Source of the DNA: Pseudoalteromonas sp. G4
GTDB lineage: Bacteria > Pseudomonadota > Gammaproteobacteria > Enterobacterales > Alteromonadaceae
NCBI RefSeq assembly: GCF_028875915.1
Contig: NZ_JAPEHW010000022.1
Span: forward strand, 1-46,738
DNA length: 46,738 nucleotides
Reading direction: 5' to 3'
Part shown: piece after piece, positions 1-7,894 of the stretch
How the letters are laid out: the number at the start of each line of letters is the position of its first letter
Position numbering within the stretch: position 1 is the first letter of the stretch
Translations under genes and position numbers: made by a program
Notes under the pieces: model-generated
Databases searched by the model: none
Told to the model about the DNA's origin: nothing
What the model saw: only the letters and a program-made list of their open reading frames with translations

Positions 1-29
1 GCCATTTCTCTGTCGCAATAAATGACCAG

Positions 30-941
30 CTAATTAATGCAATTGGTATCAATCTGCCAGTTAGCTTGGCATAGCCGTTCAATAAACCATTGAAAGGCTT
101 TGCCTTGATTATCTTTATGCCACGCAATGTATAAGTCTTGTTTTGGTCTTGGAATGGTGCACTCTTTTTGTACTAGCTCGCCATTTGCAAGATACGGTTT
201 AGCAATATGACTTGGCAAAAATCCCACACCAATGCCGGCAAGTTGGGCTGCGAGTTTTGCCTGCATTGAATTAACATTGATTACTTGCTTGGCACTAAAT
301 AGCCCTGTACTTCGCTCTGGCAGCAAAGTGGAAGTGTCTGATACCACAATCGCGGGGTAGTGTTTTAAGTTATCGTCGTCCAGTGGCGTAGTAACCTTTG
401 CCAATGGGTGCGATGCTGCCACAGCAAATATAAAGCTTAGCTCTGCGATTTTGTGGGTGCGATACACGCCTTTTGGCAATTCGCCTGTTGCACCAATAAC
501 AATATCGGCACGCTTACTATGTAAGGCATCCCAGCCGCCACCTAAAGCCTCTACGCTTAGTTGAATATCAACTTGCTCAGGCCGTTTGGTGAACTCTTTT
601 AATAACTCAAAAATGACATCTTCTGGGATCACGGTATCACGGGCGATGCGCAGCCGTTTTTCCCAGCCCGATTCTAATTGGCTTACAGCATCGAGCATTT
701 TGCTGGTGGAATGCAAAATTTGCCTGCCATGTTCTAACACCAGCTTACCCGCGGGGGTAAGTACAGCACGCTGCTTTGAACGGTCAAACAGTGGCGTGCC
801 AATGTCTTCTTCAAGTTTTTTGATAGTGTAGCTTAGCGCCGAAGGCACTTTATAAAGTGACTCGGCTGCGGCGGCAAAACTGCCTTTTTTATCGATAGCA
901 TCGAGTGCTTTTAGGGCGTCAATAGTGATGGCTTGATACAT
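30..941 (-). CDS. LysR-family transcriptional regulator
   Basis: A 303-residue protein of normal length for a LysR-type regulator. Residues about 8-52 form the winged helix-turn-helix (core GSFAAAAESLYKVPSALSYT, followed by KKLEEDIGTPLF), and about 90-295 form the periplasmic-binding-protein-like effector domain. It is transcribed away from the doxX-pirin-hydroquinone reductase genes with 141 bp between the starts, the classic arrangement in which a LysR protein controls both itself and its divergent neighbour. The gap holds palindromes (951-978) that could be its operator. By context it may sense quinones, electrophiles or oxidants; that is inference. The family call is firm, the effector unknown. 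Confidence 0.93.
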   Translation of the reverse strand: MYQAITIDALKALDAIDKKGSFAAAAESLYKVPSALSYTIKKLEEDIGTPLFDRSKQRAVLTPAGKLVLEHGRQILHSTSKMLDAVSQLESGWEKRLRIARDTVIPEDVIFELLKEFTKRPEQVDIQLSVEALGGGWDALHSKRADIVIGATGELPKGVYRTHKIAELSFIFAVAASHPLAKVTTPLDDDNLKHYPAIVVSDTSTLLPERSTGLFSAKQVINVNSMQAKLAAQLAGIGVGFLPSHIAKPYLANGELVQKECTIPRPKQDLYIAWHKDNQGKAFQWFIERLCQANWQIDTNCIN

Positions 942-950
942 ATTTTTCTA

Positions 951-978
951 TTCAAAAAATTTGAACTAAGGGTTCAAA
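951..978. promoter_or_regulatory. Palindromic candidate LysR operator
   Basis: Two overlapping dyads lie just upstream of the LysR start: TTCAAA-AAA-TTTGAA (951-965) and TTGAAC-N5-GTTCAA (961-977). The second fits the size of LysR-type sites (T-N11-A with dyad arms). They share the central TTGAA arm, so protein could bind in two registers. A TATACT box further on (about 1013-1018) could be the -10 for the doxX operon. The operator role is inferred from position and symmetry. Confidence 0.5.
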
Positions 979-1082
979 ATGTTCCGGTTTTTTATTGAGT
1001 TTAGCATGCTTATACTTAATTTCATCAGTTAAGCAGATGCTTTAACAAATTAGATAAGTTTAAAATTTTTGAGGAATAAATT

Positions 1083-1535
1083 ATGAAAACACTATTAACA
1101 ACACTTACATCAAGCCAAGCAGGTTACGCAGCACTGGCGTTAAGATTACCTATCGGCATTATTTTTATGGCACATGGTGCGCAAAAATTATTTGCTTGGT
1201 TTGGTGGTTATGGCCTTGAGGGCACGGGTGCATGGATGGAGTCTATTGGCTTAGCACCAGGCTATTTAATGGCGCTAATGGCAGGCAGTGCAGAGTTTTT
1301 TGGCGGTTTATTTATTTTACTTGGCTTATTAACTCGCCCTGCGGCATTGGCACTTGCAGGCACTATGATTGTTGCAATCTTTACTGTGCACTTTGAAAAC
1401 GGACTGTTTATGTCTAACAATGGCTATGAGTTTGGCTTAGCATTATTGGCGGCAAGTATTTCTTTGGTGTTCTCGGGTGCGGGTAAAACCTCACTGGATG
1501 CGCTTATTTCAGATAAATTGACACAACACGCTTAA
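1083..1535 (+). CDS. DoxX family membrane protein
   Basis: A 150-residue protein with four hydrophobic helices and the DoxX-family features LRLPIGIIFMAHGAQKLF near the N-terminus and AEFFGGLFILLGLLTRPAAL in the middle. DoxX proteins are small inner-membrane proteins often found with redox and thiol-stress genes; their biochemical role is unsettled. It is first in a three-gene operon (17 bp to the pirin gene, then 10 bp to the reductase). GAGGAATAAATT before the ATG supplies the ribosome site. Grouping with a pirin and a glutathionyl-hydroquinone reductase suggests a quinone or electrophile detoxification unit under the divergent LysR regulator. Confidence 0.88.
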   Translation: MKTLLTTLTSSQAGYAALALRLPIGIIFMAHGAQKLFAWFGGYGLEGTGAWMESIGLAPGYLMALMAGSAEFFGGLFILLGLLTRPAALALAGTMIVAIFTVHFENGLFMSNNGYEFGLALLAASISLVFSGAGKTSLDALISDKLTQHA

Positions 1536-1551
1536 TTAGGGAGAAAGTACG

Positions 1552-2250
1552 ATGATCACACTTAGAAAAGCAAATGAGCGCGGCGGCGCTGACTATGGCT
1601 GGCTTAAGAGCAAACATACTTTCTCTTTTGCAAATTACTACGACCCAAAACACATGGGCTTTTCAGCCCTTCGTGTTATCAATGATGATGTTGTGGCACC
1701 GGGCGCTGGGTTTGATACCCATGGCCACCGCGATATGGAAATTATTAGCTATGTATTGTCAGGCATCATTGAACATAAAGACAGTGCGGGCAATATCAAA
1801 ACGCTTCCAGCGGGTGAATTTCAGTTAATGTCGGCAGGCAAAGGTATTTTTCACAGTGAATACAATGCATCAAATGAAGAAGAGCTTAGATTTTTACAAA
1901 TCTGGATTGAGCCGAATAGCTTTGGCGACAAACCAGGCTATCAACAAAAAGATTTTGGTAAAGATGTTGGTTTAACGACGATTGTGACGCCAAATGGCGA
2001 AAATGGCACGCTTGCGATAAAACAGGATGCAAAGCTACATCAACTGATCCTTGAGCCAAAACAGCAGTATCTATTTGAATCAAATAATGCACCTGTGTAT
2101 GTACATCAGGTTTCAGGCAGCAGTCTAGTGAATGCTATTCAAATTGAAAGTGGTGATGGTGCAAAAGTGTTAGATGAAACTGAATTAGTATTTGAAAACG
2201 TATCTAACACCCCAGCAACATTAATTATTTTTGAATTACCAAAGGTTTAA
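1552..2250 (+). CDS. Pirin family protein (YhaK-like)
   Basis: A 232-residue bicupin of the pirin superfamily, of the length of E. coli YhaK. The N-terminal cupin (about 15-125) has the metal-binding set seen in pirins: His57 and His59 (DTHGHRDMEI), His101 and Glu103 (IFHSEYN). Some pirins have quercetinase activity and YhaK responds to oxidants; the substrate here is unknown. The gene follows doxX by 16 bp with a GGGAGAAAG ribosome site and precedes the hydroquinone reductase by 10 bp, so the three are almost certainly one transcript. Confidence 0.92.
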   Translation: MITLRKANERGGADYGWLKSKHTFSFANYYDPKHMGFSALRVINDDVVAPGAGFDTHGHRDMEIISYVLSGIIEHKDSAGNIKTLPAGEFQLMSAGKGIFHSEYNASNEEELRFLQIWIEPNSFGDKPGYQQKDFGKDVGLTTIVTPNGENGTLAIKQDAKLHQLILEPKQQYLFESNNAPVYVHQVSGSSLVNAIQIESGDGAKVLDETELVFENVSNTPATLIIFELPKV

Positions 2251-2260
2251 GGAGCAGAAC

Positions 2261-3238
2261 ATGGGATTATTAGTGGAAGGTAAATGGCACGATAAGTGGT
2301 ACGACACCAAAAACAGTAAAGGTAAGTTTGAACGTGAAGCTGCGCAATTGCGTAACTGGGTAACAAAAGACGGTGAAGCGGGACCTTCAGGTACAAGTGG
2401 GTTTGTCGCAGAGTCTGGCCGATACCATTTATATGTGTCACTGGCATGCCCTTGGGCGCACCGCACCCTTATTTTTCGCGCATTAAAAGGGCTAGAACAG
2501 CATATTTCTGTATCAGTTGTAAGCCCAGACATGTTAGAGCATGGTTGGACATTTGATAAAACACAGCACAGCACGGGCGATGCATTATTTGATTTTGATT
2601 ATATGCATCAAATATATACGCGTAATAACGCAAACTACAGCGGCCGTGTTACTGTGCCGGTGCTGTGGGATAAAAAACAAAACTGTATCGTCAGCAATGA
2701 GTCATCAGAGATTATTCGCATGTTTAATACCGCCTTTAATCATTTAACAGGCAACGAGCATGACTATTACCCTGAACATTTACGTGCTGAAATTGATGAA
2801 ATTAACGAATTTGTTTATCACAATATTAATAATGGGGTATACAAAGCAGGTTTTGCGACCACACAAGACGCATATGAAGGGGCTTATAATGCGCTTTTTA
2901 ATGCCCTTGATAAAGTTGAAGCTATTTTGGCTAAACAACGCTACTTGGTGGGTACACAAATTACCGAGGCAGACTGGCGTTTGTTCACTACCTTAATTCG
3001 ATTTGATGCGGTTTATTTCTCACACTTTAAATGTAATCAACGTATGCTTGAGTCGTATCCGAACATAGCAAATTATATCCGCGAGCTATATCAAGTTAAG
3101 GGCGTGGCTGAAACGGTCGATTTTTATCATATTAAACGCCATTACTATTTTAGCCATACCATGATTAACCCAACGCAAGTGGTACCCGTTGGGCCAAAAG
3201 TGGATTACAGCAGCGCACATAATCGTTCATCACTTTAA
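2261..3238 (+). CDS. yqjG: Glutathionyl-hydroquinone reductase (Xi-class GST)
   Basis: A 325-residue cytoplasmic enzyme that uses glutathione to reduce glutathionyl-hydroquinones. The active-site block LACPWAHRTL puts the catalytic cysteine at residue 63, the same place as in E. coli YqjG, and the C-terminal all-helical GST domain follows (about 165-320). The ATG at 2261 is chosen because TAAGGAGCAGAAC directly precedes it; an in-frame extension 10 codons upstream overlaps the pirin gene and lacks a ribosome site. It is last in the doxX-pirin operon and is followed by an intrinsic terminator, consistent with a quinone-stress role. Confidence 0.9.
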   Translation: MGLLVEGKWHDKWYDTKNSKGKFEREAAQLRNWVTKDGEAGPSGTSGFVAESGRYHLYVSLACPWAHRTLIFRALKGLEQHISVSVVSPDMLEHGWTFDKTQHSTGDALFDFDYMHQIYTRNNANYSGRVTVPVLWDKKQNCIVSNESSEIIRMFNTAFNHLTGNEHDYYPEHLRAEIDEINEFVYHNINNGVYKAGFATTQDAYEGAYNALFNALDKVEAILAKQRYLVGTQITEADWRLFTTLIRFDAVYFSHFKCNQRMLESYPNIANYIRELYQVKGVAETVDFYHIKRHYYFSHTMINPTQVVPVGPKVDYSSAHNRSSL

Positions 3239-3253
3239 AAAATTACAGGCAAT

Positions 3254-3281
3254 AAAAAAGGCAGCGAAAGCTGCCTTTTTT
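3254..3281. terminator. Bidirectional intrinsic terminator
   Basis: Stem GGCAGC / GCTGCC with a GAAA loop, flanked by six A and six T. It lies between the convergent reductase gene (ends 3238) and the minus-strand gene ending at 3302 and can serve both. Confidence 0.88.
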
Positions 3282-3301
3282 AATTAATAACGAATTTGTT
3301 A

Positions 3302-3694
3302 TTAAACAACACCGCGCGGAAGACGTGTGTCATGCTCACGCTCAGCAAGCTCTTTAATCCAGAACTCTTCAGCAGTGAAGCCTTCTGGGTTTGGCTTAGT
3401 AACTGTGTATTCTTTTTCTTTAGTTGCAGTTACTGGAGCTGCTTTTTTAGTAGCTGCTTTCTTAGCCGGTGCTTTTTTAGCAGCAGGCTTAGCTGGTGCT
3501 TCTTCTTTTGCTGCTGGAGCAGAGCCAGATGAAAGTTCCTCTGCAAGCGTTACTAAATCAGCAAGGCGAACGTTTTTACCGCCATCTACACTGTACCAAC
3601 CACTTTTAGCTGTGATCTCAGGTTTTTTACCATTTGCTGCTTCATACGCTTTTTCAAACGCAGCTAGCACTTCAGTTTTATCGAGTTTACTCAT
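3302..3694 (-). CDS. Small Ala/Lys-rich protein, unrecognised
   Basis: 130 residues. An N-terminal ordered segment (1-58; includes LAAFEKAYEAANGKKPEI and GWYSVDGGKNVRLADL) is joined to an acidic C-terminal part (about 92-130) by a low-complexity linker at 59-88 rich in AKKAPAKKAATKKAAP, like the tails of bacterial histone-H1-like proteins. The linker suggests nucleic-acid binding, but no named DNA-binding domain is recognised. It is monocistronic, ends at the shared terminator, and the next gene (Nif3-like) is divergent. The gene is probably real because both flanking parts look like folded protein. Function unknown. Confidence 0.75.
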   Translation of the reverse strand: MSKLDKTEVLAAFEKAYEAANGKKPEITAKSGWYSVDGGKNVRLADLVTLAEELSSGSAPAAKEEAPAKPAAKKAPAKKAATKKAAPVTATKEKEYTVTKPNPEGFTAEEFWIKELAEREHDTRLPRGVV

Positions 3695-3846
3695 CGTATA
3701 TCCCGTTTATTTGATACGAAGATTACTGTTAAAAATACATTTATACCTAGTTTCACGTCATTTTTCAATTTTTTGCGAATTTTCTTTATTTTTGACGGTA
3801 GGTTAAGGACAATTCAGTGATCAAAAACAACTTATAGGTAAGCATA

Positions 3847-4602
3847 ATGCAACTTTCTAAATTACTCCAAGAATTAGATAGTTTACTAGCCCCCCATAAG
3901 GTAAAAGACTTTAGTCCAAACGGCCTTCAGGTAGAAGGAAAAGACACCGTTAGCAAAATTATTACTGGCGTAACAGCAAGCCAAGCGTTAATTGATGCGG
4001 CAATAGAAAAAAGTGCGGATGCCATTTTAGTTCACCATGGTTATTTTTGGAAAGGAGAGGCCTATCCAATTACGGGCATGAAAAAACGCCGTATCGGCGC
4101 GTTAATTAAAAATGACATCAGCTTAATTGGCTATCATTTGCCGATTGATGTGCATCCAACCCTTGGTAACAATGCAAAACTCGCAGAGCTATTAGATATT
4201 GACTATGAAGCAGGCCTTGATCCATTCAGTGAGCCAAGCATTGCGGTGAAAGGGCGCTTAAAAACACCACTGAGCGCCGAAGAGTTTGCCGCTAAAATAG
4301 AGCATGTACTTAATCGCAAACCGTTAGTTGAAAGTGTGCGCGGCAAAAAAATAGAAACCATTGCGTGGTGCACCGGCGGTGGTCAAGGTTATATTGATTT
4401 AGCTGCAAGCCAAGGCATTGATGCTTACCTTACCGGTGAAGCGTCAGAGCAAACTATTCACAGTGCCCGCGAGCAAAATATAGACTTTTTTGCAGCGGGG
4501 CATCACGCCACTGAGCGCTATGGTGTGAAAGCTGTTGGCGAGTATTTAGCTGAGCAATTCGGCTTAGATGTTGAGTTTATTGATATAGATAATCCAGTCT
4601 AA
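3847..4602 (+). CDS. Nif3-like dinuclear metal-centre protein (YbgI family)
   Basis: A 251-residue member of the NIF3/YbgI family, which form toroidal hexamers with a dimetal site in each subunit. The ligand motifs are visible: DAILVHHGYFWKG (His-His near residue 63), YHLPIDVHPTLGNN (His and Asp near 100) and FAAGHHATERYGV (His and Glu near 220). The family is nearly universal; its reaction is unresolved, although a GTP cyclohydrolase-like activity has been suggested for relatives. Single gene with its own terminator at 4612-4639. Length and motifs are intact. Confidence 0.93.
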   Translation: MQLSKLLQELDSLLAPHKVKDFSPNGLQVEGKDTVSKIITGVTASQALIDAAIEKSADAILVHHGYFWKGEAYPITGMKKRRIGALIKNDISLIGYHLPIDVHPTLGNNAKLAELLDIDYEAGLDPFSEPSIAVKGRLKTPLSAEEFAAKIEHVLNRKPLVESVRGKKIETIAWCTGGGQGYIDLAASQGIDAYLTGEASEQTIHSAREQNIDFFAAGHHATERYGVKAVGEYLAEQFGLDVEFIDIDNPV

Positions 4603-4611
4603 ACAACAAAT

Positions 4612-4639
4612 AAAAAAGCAGCGATTACGCTGCTTTTTT
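4612..4639 (+). terminator. Intrinsic terminator after the Nif3-like gene
   Basis: Perfect stem GCAGCG / CGCTGC with an ATTA loop, flanked by A6 and T6. It ends the Nif3-like transcript and could also stop minus-strand transcription coming from the two-component operon, whose last gene ends at 4692. Confidence 0.88.
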
Positions 4640-4691
4640 ATTTGGATCTATTTACTGATCCCCATGTACTACTGAGAATGCAGTTTATGCG

Positions 4692-5081
4692 CTAGTAACC
4701 ACCTTTTAAAATGGTAATTTGCTGGTCAATCACAGCAAGTTCGCATCGCTTGTATTTTAATGCAGCTTGCTGAGAGTTAGGTAACTCATTGAGATAACGC
4801 CATTGGCAGTTATCGGAAATATAGCTATCAAAACTGTTTTTACTGCGTTGAAAACTTAGAAATAATTGGGTATTACCCGTGTTATTTTGCTTTATTTCCA
4901 CTTCTTTTTCTAATTTAGTGAGCCAAGTTTGACGTGTACGTTTGTGGTCAATAATGGCTTGATCTAAGCATTGTAGCTGTAACACCACTTTGCCTTTGCT
5001 ACAGGGCTTTTCATCGTTTTGAGCAAATGCATTAATACTCAGCAGCATTAACACGATGTAAAAAAGAGTGTATTTATTCAT
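4692..5081 (-). CDS. Secreted LprI-like (DUF1311-type) protein
   Basis: 129 residues from the ATG at 5081: a signal peptide (MNKYTLFYIVLMLLSINAFA, cleavage near residue 20) and a small mature domain with four cysteines arranged as in LprI/DUF1311 proteins (PCSKG, LQCLDQ, DNCQWRY, KRCELA). LprI-type proteins are secreted and one inhibits lysozyme. The similarity is a pattern match, not a close relative. A longer frame starting at 5129 is rejected because the signal peptide begins at 5081. Its start overlaps the sensor kinase stop by 8 bp, so it is translationally coupled and belongs to that operon, perhaps as envelope-stress output or sensor partner. Confidence 0.72.
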   Translation of the reverse strand: MNKYTLFYIVLMLLSINAFAQNDEKPCSKGKVVLQLQCLDQAIIDHKRTRQTWLTKLEKEVEIKQNNTGNTQLFLSFQRSKNSFDSYISDNCQWRYLNELPNSQQAALKYKRCELAVIDQQITILKGGY

Positions 5082-6396
5082 AATCAAATACCAAAGTGAA
5101 AAGGGCGCCACCAAGATTACTGGTGCCAATTGTCATTGTGCCGTTATAGGCATCTACTAAATCACCAACAATGGCCATACCAACACCGTGTCCGTGTTCA
5201 TAAGTATCTAAGCGTTTGCCACGAATTGTTAGCTCTTCTATTTTATCGGCAGGTATGCCAGGTCCATCATCAGCAATATCAATAATCAGTTTTTGGCCTG
5301 ATTGCTTAACTTTTATTTCAATTAAAGCATCACACGCTTTACAGGCATTGTCGAGAATATTGCCAAGCAATTCCATTAAATCAGTTTTATCGCCCATAAA
5401 CACACTTTCTGCATCAATTGACTGAATAAACTGAATATCTTTATCACGATACACTTTGCTCATGGCGTTTAAAATAGAATCGAGTACCGGTTTTACCTTG
5501 GTTTGCTTTTTCCATGTGTCAGTGCCACCTGAAGCGGCTTTTTTCAGCTGATGCTCAATCATGTTGCTAATGCGGTCGAGTTGTTCTTGTCCATCGCCAT
5601 GGCTTGCAAGGTCGCTTGACTTTAAAACCGCAAGCGGCGTTTTGAGTGCATGAGCAAGATCACTTAAAGACGCGCGATATTTATCTTTTTGCCGTTGTTG
5701 GGTTGCTAATAATAAGTTGAGATCTTGCTGTATTTTTTCCAGTTCTTCTGGGTACTCACCTGTAATTTGGTCGGCTTTGCCACTTTCAATTGCAACAATT
5801 TCTTTATCAAGACGTTTAAGTGGGTGACTGCTCCATAAAAAGCCGAGCATAATCAGTAAGCCCATTACCAAGGCGATAATTGCTAACCAATAGCGCAAGG
5901 TTTCGCGGAAATCTTGCATCTGTGAGCGTATTGACTCTTCGTCTTTTAAAACAAGCACAGTGACTTGGTATTCAATGCCATCGGCATCCATAAAAAACAA
6001 AAAGCTGAGTTGCCGAAAATCCTTTTCGAGCTCTTCTATTTTTGAAAAGTCCATTACCCCTGGGGCACTGGCAGCATGTTTAGGAATGTATTGATAACCT
6101 AAAGTAGATTCAGATTGCCAAGCGATTTCTTTATTTAAATAAATGTACGCAAAGGTGTCGGAAACCGCACGGGTGAGTTCGGGGGCAATTAAATTAATTG
6201 GGGCAAGCTGCCCTTGTTCAATTTCAACTTTTGCCATTAACGAATAGAGGTGCGCTTCAAGGGTGCGTTCGGTGTTATCAACTAAGCTTGCGTAAAGAGC
6301 CTTACCAATTGAAAAAAACATGGCAGGCATTAGCACTAGAAGCAAAAAGACAAGGATAAATCCTTGCCTAATTTTGAGCGATATACGATGGATCAC
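5074..6396 (-). CDS. Two-component sensor histidine kinase (PhoQ-like)
   Basis: 440 residues. TM1 at about 12-30, a periplasmic sensor domain at 31-168, TM2 at about 169-188, then a HAMP-like linker. The H-box SDLAHALKTPLAVL puts the phosphorylated histidine at about 249; the N-box is LLGNILDNACKACDA, with DIADDGPGIP and GHGVGMAIV forming the ATP-binding lids. The start overlaps the stop of the response regulator gene by 4 bp (ATGA). The DNA-binding partner is OmpR-type and the pair resembles PhoP/PhoQ, but the sensor domain does not show a clear acidic Mg-binding patch, so the signal is not assigned. Confidence 0.93.
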   Translation of the reverse strand: MIHRISLKIRQGFILVFLLLVLMPAMFFSIGKALYASLVDNTERTLEAHLYSLMAKVEIEQGQLAPINLIAPELTRAVSDTFAYIYLNKEIAWQSESTLGYQYIPKHAASAPGVMDFSKIEELEKDFRQLSFLFFMDADGIEYQVTVLVLKDEESIRSQMQDFRETLRYWLAIIALVMGLLIMLGFLWSSHPLKRLDKEIVAIESGKADQITGEYPEELEKIQQDLNLLLATQQRQKDKYRASLSDLAHALKTPLAVLKSSDLASHGDGQEQLDRISNMIEHQLKKAASGGTDTWKKQTKVKPVLDSILNAMSKVYRDKDIQFIQSIDAESVFMGDKTDLMELLGNILDNACKACDALIEIKVKQSGQKLIIDIADDGPGIPADKIEELTIRGKRLDTYEHGHGVGMAIVGDLVDAYNGTMTIGTSNLGGALFTLVFDYE

Positions 6397-7067
6397 AATT
6401 TACCGCTTAAGCGATAGCCACGGCCACGCAAAGTTTCAATGGGCGCAATAGAGCCATCAGGATCAAGCTTTTTACGTAAGCGAAGCACAAACACTTCAAT
6501 TACGTTTGAATCAAGGTCGAAATCTTGATCGTAAATATGCTCGGTTAATTCAGATTTTGAAATTACTTTCTCAGGGTTAACCATTAAGTATTCAAGTACT
6601 TTGTATTCGTATGCTGTAAGCATTAGCTCTTTTTCGTTTACCCATACTTGTTGCGAACGGGTATGAATACGAATAGGGCCTGCAGTAATGGTTGGGTCGG
6701 CTTTTCCGGCGCTGCGTCTAATTAGTGCATTACAACGGGCGATTAACTCTTCGTTATGAAACGGTTTGGTAAGGTAATCGTCAGCACCTGCATCTAAGCC
6801 TTCTACTTTATCTTGCCAGCGGTCGCGCGCAGTTAAAATAAGAATTGGAATATCAATGCCTGCCTTACGCGCCTGACTAATTACTTCAATACCATCCATT
6901 TTTGGTAAGCCAAGGTCAACAACGGCTAAATCGAGAGGGTATTCAGTTAAGTGAAAAAGGCCGGCTTCGCCATCGTTACACATATCAACACTGTAACGGG
7001 TTTTTTCAAGAGCATGTTTTAGGTTATCAGCAAGTTGAAGATCATCTTCAATTATTAAAATACGCAT
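6393..7067 (-). CDS. OmpR-family response regulator (PhoP-like)
   Basis: 224 residues. The receiver domain (1-118) has the acidic pocket EDD at 7-9, the phospho-acceptor Asp51 (VVDLGLPKMDG), Thr in LILTARD and Lys in DDYLTKPFH. The winged-helix effector domain (about 127-220) has the LTAYEYKVLEYL and VFVLRLRKKL blocks of OmpR/PhoB proteins. It is coupled at both ends: its ATG overlaps the stop of the PepSY gene (TAATG) and its stop overlaps the kinase start. Such PepSY-regulator-kinase triplets are common in Alteromonadales. Confidence 0.95.
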   Translation of the reverse strand: MRILIIEDDLQLADNLKHALEKTRYSVDMCNDGEAGLFHLTEYPLDLAVVDLGLPKMDGIEVISQARKAGIDIPILILTARDRWQDKVEGLDAGADDYLTKPFHNEELIARCNALIRRSAGKADPTITAGPIRIHTRSQQVWVNEKELMLTAYEYKVLEYLMVNPEKVISKSELTEHIYDQDFDLDSNVIEVFVLRLRKKLDPDGSIAPIETLRGRGYRLSGKL

Positions 7068-7378
7068 TAGTTTTTGCTTTCCTTTTTTATAGCGCCGTTA
7101 GATTTCAAGACTTTAAAATCAACGACCTTGCCTTGTGGTTGTAACATTCTCACTTTATAAAACTGCGAGTTTTCTTTTACGTTTAATACTTTGCCCGGAT
7201 ATTCTTGGGATACTTTTCTTGCAGCACTGCGCTTGTTAAGTCCTAAAGTATTTACATTTTTTAGGGCAGGATTATGCATTCGTTTATGCTGAGGCTGTTT
7301 TTGTGCAGGAATATTATTGGCAGCACCATGCGCGTTAAATAACGCCAAAAAACTAAAAAGGCCGATTAAATATTTCAT
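7067..7378 (-). CDS. Exported PepSY-domain protein
   Basis: 103 residues from the ATG at 7378: signal peptide MKYLIGLFSFLALFNAHGA, then a basic stretch and a single PepSY-like domain (about 45-100; AARKVSQEYPGKVLNVKEN and YKVRMLQPQGKVVDFKVLK). Longer in-frame extensions run into the neighbouring promoter region and lack a signal peptide, so 7378 is preferred. It is first in the operon and its stop codon overlaps the response regulator start. Small periplasmic PepSY proteins are thought to modulate signalling or peptidase activity; here it may tune the kinase. Function inferred from context. Confidence 0.82.
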   Translation of the reverse strand: MKYLIGLFSFLALFNAHGAANNIPAQKQPQHKRMHNPALKNVNTLGLNKRSAARKVSQEYPGKVLNVKENSQFYKVRMLQPQGKVVDFKVLKSNGAIKKESKN

Positions 7379-7445
7379 TCTATACTCGCCACAACGTTGA
7401 ATAAGCTCAATGTAGCAGCGCAACACTGAACTTATTCTGAACCAA

Positions 7446-7745
7446 CTAGGGTAAAACCAATTTAAATGGTTTAACGATAGACTCTTTATAGATGCCTGCT
7501 TCAATATATGGGTCATCAGCAGCCCAGCTGCGTGCATCTTCTAACGAATCAAACTTAGCAATTACAAGTGAGCCTGTAAAACCAGCTTCTCCAGGATCTT
7601 CGCTATCAATCGCTGGCAATGGGCCGGCAGATAAAAGGCGTTCTTCTGCTTTAAGTGCTTCTAATCGCGCTAAGTGAGCAGGGCGTGCTTCTTTTCGCAT
7701 TGCCAAGCTGTTTTCAACATCTATTGAGTAAATCATGTACCACAT
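7446..7745 (-). CDS. yciI: YciI family protein
   Basis: 99 residues, closely matching the YciI family (dimeric alpha/beta ferredoxin-like fold). Family landmarks: [18 protein letters not shown] with its conserved His, [20 protein letters not shown] with its conserved Asp, and the C-terminal VKPFKLVL. Related domains act as dehydrochlorinase-like or lactonase-like enzymes; the role of YciI is unknown. In enterobacteria yciI lies near the trp/yci region, and here yciB and the trp operon are 4 kb away. It is separated by 67 bp from the PepSY gene and is probably transcribed alone. Confidence 0.95.
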   Translation of the reverse strand: MWYMIYSIDVENSLAMRKEARPAHLARLEALKAEERLLSAGPLPAIDSEDPGEAGFTGSLVIAKFDSLEDARSWAADDPYIEAGIYKESIVKPFKLVLP

Positions 7746-7894
7746 ACAGCACCTGTTTGGTTATTTTATTGAATATAAAAATAATTCTATCAACAGAAAG
7801 GATAAAACTAAAAATCATTTTTCGCGAAAACTTGAAACAGTACGTTTAACACTGTTAGCATCCAGAACTGAAAATAATAATACTAAGGTTCAGC

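Noticed and set aside
3327..3806. 159-codon plus-strand frame opposite the Ala/Lys-rich gene
   Set aside because: Low-complexity Phe/Ser/Ala reading of the antisense strand; no start site.
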